Below are positions 39,001 to 51,000 of a stretch of 64,000 nt of DNA, in pieces. The translations under genes were made by a program, and so were the position numbers. Source of the DNA: Cheilinus undulatus (Eukaryota; Chordata; Actinopteri; Labriformes; Labridae); contig NC_054875.1 in the NCBI RefSeq assembly GCF_018320785.1, positions 17,548,632 through 17,612,631 of the forward strand. Reading direction: 5' to 3'. A model generated the notes under the pieces. It made no database searches. It was not told the origin of the DNA and saw only the letters and a list, made by a program, of their open reading frames with translations. How positions within the stretch are numbered: the stretch's first letter is position 1; each line of letters starts with the position of its first letter.

Positions 39001-42000
39001 TTGGATATAATTGTGCAGTAGACCACAACATCAACTCAGTGTGAATACAATTAACACGGATGTCTACATCTATTCTAAGGTAAGCCAACATCGTCTTTGA
39101 GGCAACATACTGTCACTTTGCTGGAAAGAAATATAAAGTTATCTTTAACATCTATAACGTTAGCTAAAGTTAGCCTAACGTCAGCTCCTAGTGGCATTGT
39201 TCGTTGTGTCACGTTGTTTGTTGGGAGTTCATTGGCATTTTTTGTTCTAGTTGCTGTACTTTGGTGATCGTACATCATTGTTAGCTGTTGTCCAAAGGGC
39301 TCTTGTTAAACTAACGTCAACTTCTGGAGCTAAGCTTCATGAACTTGTCTGTAATAGCCGAGATAAAAAAGGTTGGCAAACGTTATGCTGAATGATTCAA
39401 TGTAAATACTGTAGCACCAGACTAACGGAGAGACACTCTTGGTAAAGATGGTAAAAAGGCTGTTATATTTTTGTCATATTCTGAGCCAAAAACCTTAACT
39501 TCAGTGGCACTTTGATGCTGATCCTCTATCTTGTGGTCTGAGATTGTGATGGCAACGAGATGAGGTTTATCATGTTTGCACTGGGACCTGTAAATTTTGG
39601 CTTATAACTGAAGCTTTTAATCGACCTTCTCGACAATAAAATGATTAATATATCCCTCCAATGCGTAGTTTAGACCCTTTTGGTGACTTCTAGATGATAT
39701 GTGATCTTTCTGTCTCCAAAAATCATCAATGGCCTCCTGTAAAATGTCTCCTACTGTGACAACTGCCATAGCGCCTGTCACTGAATGTTCATTGTTTGTC
39801 CGAGTGAGTGGAGTGGGTGTGGCTAAGCCATAGGTCAATTAGGTAGTCACAATAATTCATTATAATATTGATGTGACTTTTTTCTTTTAAAGGAGATGTT
39901 TTCCTGTCCTGCATTTAATAACCATTTATAGGGGTTTCAACAATGGGATATTAAAAAAAGATAATCATATAATTAAATAGAACACTGCACCAAACTTCTG
40001 CAAGGATGCAACACAGCCAATAAGCCACACCCACCAATAATAATCATGTTGATCATCTCAATTTTCTACTGAGTATTGTTTGTGCAAAGTTTGACAGTTC
40101 TAAAAGTCATTTAAACTTAAGGTAATTTTACTTTCTGTTACATAGAGAATGAAAAATTGTCATGGACATGACTTTTTAAGTAAAGACTCTTGACCTTTAC
40201 GTTTGAGCAAGCACCAAATCAGAAGATCTGCATAGAATTATTGTTGACATAGACTTTTGACCTTCAAATATGTGTAATGAATGGAATTTTTTTGGTTTCT
40301 TCCAGCTACTTTCATGACATGATGAGACATCTAAATTTGATAAGCCACCAAAGTCGCACCCTTTGAGTTTGGTACAACATTTTGCTGACTTTTAATCCTC
40401 ATAACTCTTCTTATTTTACACCAAAGATTAAGTTGATTTGATGAACTTCTCAGGGGAAATGATGCTAGAATGACCCCTGGAGATGACTTCTGTGAACAAT
40501 ATCTGTACAAAAAAGAATTCAAAATGGCAGATTTCTGGTTGATTTTACACTATAGTTCCAAATTGCTTTATTGCAGGTCCCAGCATGATACACATGTATA
40601 CCAAATTTTAAAATCCTAGGATAAAAGTGGTGCAGGGGTGGTTTTTTAAAAAATTCTAGGGGATGCCACTGAGCCACACCCACCAGCTTAAGCTTTATCA
40701 TTCTTCCCAATTTCTCACCTGGATTTTTTTCCACCAAGTTTAGTGGCTGTACAAGTATGTTCAGCAAATGGAATAAACAACTTCCTGTTTCATGGTGAAC
40801 AAAAAAATCCCCATGACCACACCTTTAGATTTGACTTTTGACCTTCATATGTGTGTAAGAAGAAAATCTTGGGAAATGCCTGGTATAACTTCAGCAGGAT
40901 TTGGCCAATCTTTTAGTTAATGTTTTTGTGTCAGGACCAGCCACTTTTATGACACAGTGAAAAATCTGATTTTGATGAGCTGCCATGGCCATGCCCTTTA
41001 ATTTTGGTACAACATTTAGCTAACTTTTAATCCTGGAGGACTCTTCTTGTTTTGCACCAAAAATTAAGCAGATTGAAAGAAATCCTCAGAGTAGAAAATG
41101 CTAGAATGATCCCTGGAAATGACTACTCTGACTAACAGCAATACAAATATTCAAAATGGCAGACTTCCTATAGAAACGCTTTTTTGTAGATCCTGGCATG
41201 ATACATACGCATACCAATTTTCACTATCCTACCTAAAAAGGTGTGCAGAGGCAGATTTAAAAAAAAAAAAAAAAAGAAAATTCTGGGGGCGCCACTGAGC
41301 CAATAGGCCACATCCCCCAGCTTCAGTCATATTGTTCTTTTCAGGCTCTCAAAGGGAGTTTTTCCACCAAGTTTCATGGCTGTGAAAGAATGTTAAGTAT
41401 ATAAAATTAACTATTTCCTGTTTCAAGGCAAACAAAAAAATCCCCATGGCCGTGCCTTTTCTCGTAGACTTTTGAGCTCATAGGGCCATCTGAAGGTCAA
41501 TGTCTTGGGAGTTGTGTGAGCAAATTCCAGCAGGATTTGGCCAATCTTGTAATTAATGGGATTTGTTTGTGAGGGCTAGCCACTATTATGACATGGAATG
41601 ACACATAAATGCATTGAGCTGCCATGACCACGCCCTTTGAGTTTGGTATAACATTTTGCTAACTTTCAATCCTCCATGGCTCTTCTTACACTACACCAAA
41701 GATGAAGGTGATTGGATCAACACAGTGTGCTACAGGAGCTGCATTTTTGAAATATTGGAGGGGGTGCCACTGAGTCATCTAGCCACACCCACCAACAAAA
41801 TTCATATCATTCACTTCAGTTCCCTCTGGGCATTATTTATACCAAGTTTCATGTCTTTACAAGTATGTTAAGCTCATGGAAAAACTACTTCCTGTTTTCT
41901 GCCAAACAAAATGTCGCCACGGTGTCCCTGTTAGACGTACACTTTTGATACTCTACAAAAATGAAGGTACAGATGTTAGGATGTGTCTGAGTGAATTTGA

Positions 42001-45000
42001 GTGAGATTTAATCAACCAGAGTGAAATGGGAAATAATTTAACAGAAGCAATTTTCTTTCTCTTATCACAAGGTGGTGCTGTATATTTTTTTGAAAAGTAC
42101 AATTGCCAATGTGTTTGGGAGCATGCTCTCATCAAGCACAAGAAATCTTGTTCAGGCATGATCAAATTAAGTTGAGTTATGGTTGTTCAAAATTTAAGGC
42201 AAAAAAATATATATATTCCTGACACTAATTTGAGGTTTGTTTGTTTGTAAGTCTTTATTGTCCCCGAGGGGCAATTCGGATGCAGCATAACCAAACATAC
42301 ACACTAGTCAAAGTGCACAAATACCTTAATACCTTAAATTGTTTAAGAACAGTAGTTTCTACTGTAAAACATGGTATTTACGTTTGCCACTAGGAGGCGC
42401 TATTATCTGTACAAAATAGTACCATGTGAATGTGCACAAGGCCGGTCCCTCATTATACACAGGAAGTTAGAGTCAGATTGGACTATGCACGGCTGAGTCA
42501 TTAACAACTTCCTGTTTCTTGAAATTATGCAAATTTGAGGGCTTGTCATGGCCATGCCTTTTGAGTTTTGTACAGAAGCTGAATAACTTTTGATCATTCA
42601 TGTCTCTTCTAGCCGTATACCAAATTTCAGCTTGGTTGGATGAACGCTGTCGGAGGAGTTAATTTTCAGAGGACCCCTTAAAATTGGCCAAAAAAATACC
42701 TAATTCTGCTAATTCCTTCAAAATGGTGGATTTCCTGTTGGAGATAAAGGGGAGGGACCCAAGAGGCTTTTTTTTGAAGATCTCCCCAAGCTGTATCAGC
42801 ACACAAAATTTCAAAGATATTGGACAAAATGAAAGGAGGGGGCTTTACCTTTGAAAACTGTAAGGGGACGCTATCAAGGAAATTTCCAAAATTTTTAGTG
42901 GAGTCCCATAAAATATCAAAATTTTCACCAGACCTGATGCACATGCCAAAATTCAGGACGTTTTACACATGTTTAGATACTTAAAACCTACTATCAAATG
43001 CTCATTCAAATTACAAACAGGTCCTCACACTGGTTCAGTGCTCAGGCCTTAATAATCTAGAGGATTTCAATAGGTTCTCGTACCCTCCGTGCTTGGGCCC
43101 CTAATGATAACTGCTTTGTAGTGTTAATTTTGGTAACTATTTTTAATAGTAGTCTCAGTTTTAGTCTTTAAAGGAAATGCATTTTAGTTTTAGTCACATT
43201 TTAGTCATTTCTATCCTTTTTAGTTTTAGTCTAGTTTTAGTCCATAAAAAGTCGTTTTAGTCTCCTTTAGTCCAAGCACTTGTTTTCTTGTCTTTATCTG
43301 GTACCAAATCATGGTAGTGTGTTCTATGCATTCTGCTAAACCTGGGGTCCCTGCTTTCTACAGCTGAGAGGCAGAATAGCTACAGATGCATTGTTTTTGA
43401 CAGATTTACCCACAGTGGAGAAACATCATTGCCAGTTTTTGTCATGACAGATCTGTTTTTGTTAGTCTTAGTCTAGTTTTTGTCATGGAAAGAAAGGCTG
43501 TTACAAACATTTTTACTCATAGTTTTAGTCGACGAAATTAACACTGCTGCTTTGTAACATTTAACTATGCTTTACGCAATGATACATATAATAAATCCAG
43601 GTGATATAAAAGAGGTCTAAAGCTTCTTTTGCCAATATTCACAGAATTACTGAGTCACCCATTATATTCGCTGCTTTACGTGGCAAGCATTTGTTTTAGA
43701 GTTAGCAACAATTTTCACACAAAAACGCAGGATTTAATTTGATCTGGAGTTTTAAAACAGATTAGGGTGATTGTGTACATGTGACAAATGTTTATTGAAG
43801 CATACCATCAACACAGACACTCAACAGAAAATCCCTATTAAGAGTAGAATGATTTTTGTGATAAAGAACATTTTGAAATCTTTACTTACAACTTACCCTG
43901 AACATGTCATAGACAAGATCCACCAGGCCCCAGAAGAGAAGAGGTGAGCGATAGACCGCATATTCTCTTGGTGCCTTGTCTGTGAGTCTAAAAATGAAAC
44001 AGAAGAGCAGGTTACTAGAAGCAGCTGTTTTAAGATAAAATGCATTTCAAATTTCATACAAATCCCATAATACAGTCAATATAGTCTCTTGACTTGGATT
44101 GAGAACTTGAAACTGGTAGTGCAACATGGCATGTAAATTTTTGATGTATATCAAAATAACACTTCAGACAAAGGTTGTATAATTGCTATTGGAGGCTAAT
44201 TATTTTTTTTTCTTTTAGTAGTGGCCATGAAAAAAACAAAACAAAAAAATCATTATTCTTTCCTCCTTTACCTGTCCCAGACTGAGCAGATTTGAGGATC
44301 AGATGTGGTACAAACAAGCAAAGAAGAAAAATAATGAAAGGAGTTTCATACTTGTTGGTGCAGACTGCTGAGACTTTGCGGGTGTGTGCGGTGACCAAGA
44401 GTCTTCGTAGGAAGTATATTCTTGAGGTCCTCCAGCGTTCCGGTGGCATTACGTGCATAGCCAAGATGGTGAAATAGTGCGGTCCTTCCACTTCATATGA
44501 ACCCTCGACCCATTTCTCACACGGCTGCTCCTGGAAACTCTGAAGGTTCTTCTCCTCCCGAGATGAGGCCCGTGTACTGCAGAATCAGTCACAAAGTTAT
44601 TAAAATATGATGAGATGAACATCTGACAAATATGAATATTCAGTCTAGTACACTCCTTTTTTTTTGTCTTTTTTGTTACTCCACACCTGTAAGAGGTTAC
44701 ATGTCTTATGGCAAATTACTGTGAAGTATTTTACATCCAAGGTACATACGTGTTGAGGACATAGAGCACAGTGTGGATGATGTAGGGGATGAGGTGGATG
44801 TTGCTCTCTCGGCCTCCTCCTCCTGTGTCCACACTGAACGATTGCTCAGTAGCAAAGCGGAGAAACAGTAATTTGGTGTCATGGATGTTTAGTTGGTAGG
44901 TAGGCTCCCGCTGACCTGTGCACTCTTGCAGATATGTGTTATGCCTATAAAGAAAAGTAAAAAAATTATTTCAAATTTATTAAGTAAGATACATACACTG

Positions 45001-48000
45001 TCTGTCCAAAAAAAAAGTCATACACTCTAATATTTCATTGGGCTGCCTTTAGCTTTTATTACGGCACGCATTCGCTGTGGCATTGTTTCGATAAGCTTCT
45101 GCAATGTCACAACATTTATTTCCGTCCAGAGTTGCATTAATTTTTGCCAATTTTAGCCCGATGAATCCTGACATTGTCATCTTGGAATATGCACTTGCCT
45201 GGTAATTCAGTACATTCCAAGCGGCAATCTCCAGTCCTGAAAAATGAAGCCAATGCGGAAGTGCAAAAAATTGCAATAAGGCAAGTGTCTACTTGAGGCT
45301 GGCTGCAGGAACACCAGAAGTTCCGTCTGAACACATGTTTAAAAGCCATTTTTTACACAAGAAATAAACTGGTTTTTACAGCCTGGTAAAAACAAACAAG
45401 CATGTCTCATTATCTAATGTCTTCATGTGCTCTCACTGTTTAGGGGGTGAATTTTTTTGTACCACCATCATTTCGATTATGTTTAGGAAAAAACCTCACT
45501 GTGCACTGATTCGTGCATCTCATCTGACTGACAGATAGCTCAATGTGCAGAAGCTACATTTCTGTCAACCAAAAAACTAGCTAGTTAGCTCACAGGAGGT
45601 AAAGCTTAGTAGGCTGGCTGTTATGTTGATCCGATGTTCGGTTGAGACAGCGTTTCTAATAAGGTGCCCGCCACGGATTGCTTGTGGAAATGCTCTTACT
45701 GTCGCAATTAAACATAGCCGTGAGTTCTACTGTTCTTGTTGTTTTTTTTTTTAAGATTTATTTTTGTGTTTTTCTGTGCCTTTATTGATAGAGGAGGACA
45801 GTGAATAGAGTTGGAAACAGGGACGAGAGAGTGGGGAGAGACATGCAGAAAAGGGCCACGGGCTGGATTTGAAACCAGGCCACCTGCGTACATGGGGCGC
45901 GCCTTAAACCACTAGGCCATCTGCACCCCCTAGTGCTTTCTTTTAATGATTTGATTCCACCAAAAATTCAAGTGATCACCGATCACGATCATTCAAGATT
46001 TTTTTCCGACCATATTTCTTCCTCAAAGATGATTGTTCCCCACTATCCTTCCAGTTTTTAATAGTGCGTTGGACAGTTCTGAACCCAATTTTACACCGCG
46101 TTGCAAATTATCATGCAAATTAGATTTGAGTGTCATAAACATTAATTTTTTGTTTTTCAATTAAACTCTTGGATGATATTGTGTCTCAGGGTTCTTTGGA
46201 TCACTGAAATAAATCTCAGACACCTGTGATAATTAGTTTGCCAGGTGAGCCTAATTAAAGGTAAACTACTTAAGAAGGACATTCCAGATCATTAAGCAGG
46301 ATACAGGTTTCAAGCAATATGGGAAAGAACAAGGATCTGTCTGCTGCCGAAAAGCATCAAATGTGCAATGTCTTGGACACGGTATGAAAACATTAGATAT
46401 TACAGGAAAGCTTAAGCATGTGAAAAAATTTGTGGCTGACTTAGAGCACAGACGGATTCGTACAGATAAAAGGCATAATGAGGAAGGTTTCTGCCGGACA
46501 AATTCATTGGATTAACACAGCAGCTGCTAAAATGCCATTACAAAGCAGCACACAGGTAACCTCGCAAAGCAGATGGATACGCCCGTTTCCGTGTTTCTCA
46601 CTGGAGAATCCATCTTGCAAAGCTCCGGTCTGAACCGTTTGGGCCCGGTTAGAAAGTGACAGGACCAATCAGTGACGAGGGGCAGTACTTTCAGGCGCGG
46701 CTGAGTCGTGACGTAGCCAAGCAGCAACAAGATGCCCGTGCAGTTATGCTGGAAGACATTAGCGTGGATGCTGCTAAAGCGCCAGTTTTATCAGAACTTG
46801 ACAACATTTCTTTGTTAAAAAAAGAAAAGAAAAGCACTGAGTTGTTTTCTATTCAAAAATGACAAATGTCGATTACTGACATGTCTATAGTCGCCATGGT
46901 TCGCCTTATGCTGTTCTATATGGGGTTTATTCCTCAGTACCGGTGCACACGCACCTCAGGTGCAGCTATGACGTCACATGTTTTGTTGCTCTGATAGGCC
47001 CGTCAAAATGTGACAGAACGTTCATCCAATCAATCTCACAAGTTCAGTGGATGCAAGAATTGTGAAGGTGATATCAAAGAAGGGGTCTTATGTTAACATG
47101 TAACTTGGCCTGTTTAGATGTTTTCAATTGAAATAGCTTTTGATTTCAGTAAATATGACCCCATAATACTGCAAATTCCACAAATAACCATTTTCAGTTC
47201 TTTATAACCTATAAAACGTTTTGAAACTCTGTTGTCCATAATAATTTGAAACAGTATACTTTGAGGTTTTTATAGAAGTTATCATTGGGAAGCTTGTTTG
47301 ATAAAATTTTAATTATGCTCTAACAGTTGATAACCTCAAAATTATACTGATTGTCATTTGCATCGACTATTTAGGAAAATCAGAGAAAAACATCATTTGC
47401 ATAATAATTTGGAATGCGGTGTAGTAGTTTCGGCCATCTCCTTTGACGTTTTCTCTGCTTGATGCATGCCAATAATTTGACCCTTCTGAAACAGATTAAC
47501 ATCTTTTCCACGACCACATGAGAAGCTACTCAGGGTAGCTAGGGGTTAAATCAGTTAGGGTTAAATAACTTGTTGACAGCTGAAACATAATCATTAATGT
47601 AATAATTATCCAATGGGAGGATCTTTCAGTGGCTTGCAAAAGTATTCATACCCCTAGAACTTTTTTTCACATTTCTTCACGTTACAACCACAAACAAATA
47701 TATTTTATTGGGATTTCATGTGATTGATCAACATAAAGTGGCGCATAATTGTTAAATGAAAGGAAAATTATATATGCATTCAATAGTTTTTATAAATAAA
47801 AATCTGAAAAGTGTGGTGTGCAAAAGTATTCAACCCCCTGGAGTCAATAGTTTGTAGAGCCACCTTTCACTGCAATTACAGCTGCAAGTCTTTTGGGGCA
47901 TGTCTCTACCAACTTTGCACATCTAGAGTAGGCGATATGGGTAGAGTTTGGTGGTAACGGTATTATATCACGGTATTACAGAAATAAAAAAAGATTTTCA

Positions 48001-51000
48001 ATTCAAATTCAAGTGTTATAAACCCCCTTTTCTCCTTGAAACAAACATTTGATGGCATACTCAATTTATGTCTAAGCATAGGAGCACAGAAAAAATGTTT
48101 TTGTTTTTTGAATTCTCTCTAGGTTTACTTCTGTCAAACTGCCCTTCAAAGTTTCACATTTCATCTCTATCCTGATGATGTGTGTTAAGCTGCTAATGAC
48201 TTGTGCATGTTTCCTGGTGAAGGCATTCACAATAAAAGCCTTTCAGAAAAATAACAGCCGTGGACTTTTTTTGGGAAGAGCTTGACGGAAGTAGTGTGTT
48301 GAGCACTGATTTAGCTTAGGATTGGCTGCCGTACCGGCGAGTTTTTGCAGCTAGTTTACAGCTGCTTTTCTGACCTTATTTTATGTCACAGCCTGGATCT
48401 TTGACTCACTGTGTACTTAGAAAAGAAAGTCATAAGTTAAAAACACACCTTTAAACGGTTGTTTAAGCTGCAGCACTGGGCTCAACACAAACAGACCAGC
48501 CAAAGCAGCACTTAGCTTGTGTAAAAGGCCCAGGCAGGCTGACAGAGACTGCACACTGACTTTGTTGCAGTACAGTACTCAAACTTTAAGAGGAAAGAAC
48601 ACGCGTTTTGCCTACTAACCGTGCTTAGTTACAATGGCAAGAGTGGGTGACGTTCAGTCAGTTACCTAGCTACACGTAATTCTAGAGTAAAACCTGCTAA
48701 TGACTGGACTCAGCCTGAGCTGTCATCACAAATCACTCAGTAATGCCTCGCACTTGCATCACAGTGCATTGTAGGCAATTAAACCAGTGATGATGGTGTT
48801 GCAAAAATCAATTCCGTGGCAGAAATTTTACTGGTTACGGTGTTACTGGTTTACCGCCCACCTCTAATCTAGAGACTGAAAATTTTGCCCATTCCTCTTT
48901 GCAAAATAGCTCAAGCTCAGTCAGATTTGATGGAGAGTGTCTGTGAACAGCAATTTCCAAGTCTCGCCATAGATTCTCAATGGGATTTGTGTCTGGACTT
49001 TTCCATTCTAACACATATGCTTTAATTTAAGCCATTCCATTGTAACTCTGGCTGCATGTTTAGGGTCATTGTCCTGCTTGGAAGCTGCACAATCCTAGTC
49101 TCAAGTCTTTTGACGATTCTAACAGGTTTTCCTCCAAGACTGCCATGTATTTGGCTCCATCCATCTTGCCATCAACTCTGACCAGCTTCTCTGTCTCGGC
49201 TGAAGAAAAGCGTCCCCACAGCACAATGCTGCCACCCTAGTGTTTTATGGTGGGGATAGTGTGTTCAGGGTGATGTGCAGTGTTAGTTTTCCGCCACACA
49301 TAGCACCTTGCATTTGGCCAAAAAGTTCAATTTTGGTCTCAACTGAGCAGACCACCTTCTTCCACGTTTGGTGTGTCCCCCACATTGCTTTTGGCAAAAC
49401 GCAAACAAGACTCCTTAATGTCTTTTTTTCAACAATGGCTTCCTTCTTGCGACTCTTCCCATAAAAGGCCAGATTTGTGGAGTGCATGACTAATAGTGTT
49501 CCTGTGGACAGGTTCTCCCACCTGAGCTGTGAAGTGCTGCAGGTCCTCCAGAGTTACCATGGGCCTCTTGTTGCTTCTCTGATCAATGCTCTCCTTGTCC
49601 GGCCTGTAAGTTAAGGTGGACAGCCATATTTCGGTAGGTTTGTAGTTGTGCCATGCTCTTTCCATTTTCGGATGATGGATTAAACAGAGTGCTCCATGAG
49701 ATGTTCAAAGCTTGGGATATTTTTTCTTTTTTTATACTTTTTATATATATATATATCTTTTTTTTTTAACAAACACATATAACGCAGGTCGGGGCGTCAC
49801 GCAACCGCCAATGTGTGGCATCAGCGGGGTGTATGTGAACCCCTGCAGTGTGATGCTGCACTGTAGGGAGACCAGGGCAATCGTCCTCTGAGCGTCATTA
49901 TGTAAAAAGAAAAATTCAGCATGGTTCACTTTGTTCATGAGGTAATACTCCCCCTCAACAGTAGGCGGCAGTATGTCAGAGGTGGATGCTAATATGTAAA
50001 GGGGATGAGGGAAGGAGTATTTATCATGTAAAATCATAAAAATATAGAAATTTTTATTCTGGAGGTGCTAATGGCATCTTACAGTAGGGGGCGCTAGAGC
50101 AAAACTGTGAAACTAACACTGAAATTTGTAGAGAGGCAGACACTGATAATATATGTAAAATTTGAAGGCAATGGGATGTTTCATGTGAAAGTTACACCCA
50201 CTTCCTGTCAGATGGCGATGGAGAAAAATGGCCGACATGGCCACTTGGATGTCTCATGTTGATGTGTAGAAGTGATGAGGGACAGACTATTTGTCATGTA
50301 AAATTGAAAAAAGTGTAGAATTTTTTTTTTTAAGTGTAATTTCATCTTACAGTAAGGGGCGCTACAGCTCAACAATGAAATTAACATCAGAAGTTGTAGA
50401 GAGGCAGACCCTGATCACACATGTAAAATTTGAAGGCAATATGATGTTTCATATGACAGTTACACCCACTTCCTGTCCAATGGCGACTGATAAAAATGGC
50501 CACCATGGCCACTGGGGTGTTGCCTGAAGAGCACACGCTGAGATCTCTATCTTGTCTAGGTTCAGGAATTACCACTCTGGAGTCCAGGAAACATGTCCCC
50601 TCAGAGGACTAATGGAGGTGCTAATGGCATCTCACATTAGGGGGCGCTTTAGCAAATCCGAGAAATGAACACTGAAATTTGTAGCCAGGCAGACCCTGAT
50701 CATACATGTGCAATTTGAAGGCAATCGGGTGGTTCATTTGACAGTTACACCCACTTCCTGTCAAATGGCGAAGGATCAAAATGGCCAACATTTCCACTGG
50801 AGTGTCTCCTGCAGATCACAACCTGAGATCTCTATCTTGTCTATTTACAGGAAATACCAGTCTGGAGTCCAGGAGATAAGTCCCCTCGGAGGACTAATGG
50901 AGGTGCTAATGGCATCTCAAAGTAGGGGGGGCTATAGCAAATCCATGAATGAACATTGAAATTTGTAGAGAGGCAGACCCTGATCATCCATGTGAAATTT

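Larger units (their letters stand above)
38004..43105 (+). repeat. 'GGGCTGCAAGC' repeat block, unit 2
   Basis: Opens CTAGGGCTGCAAGCAACACT and closes CGTGCTTGGGCCCCTAATGA. A hairpin-capable segment precedes the closing CTAA in this and a related unit (43020-43055). Contains the MITE at 38711-39839, the tandem array at 40350-42100 and a LINE fragment at 42245-42370. No coding capacity. Confidence 0.65.

Noticed and set aside
38642..39010. 122-codon frame as a full gene
   Set aside because: Only the part from 38879 resembles a protein (THAP-like), and it lies inside a MITE; the upstream part crosses the terminal repeat.
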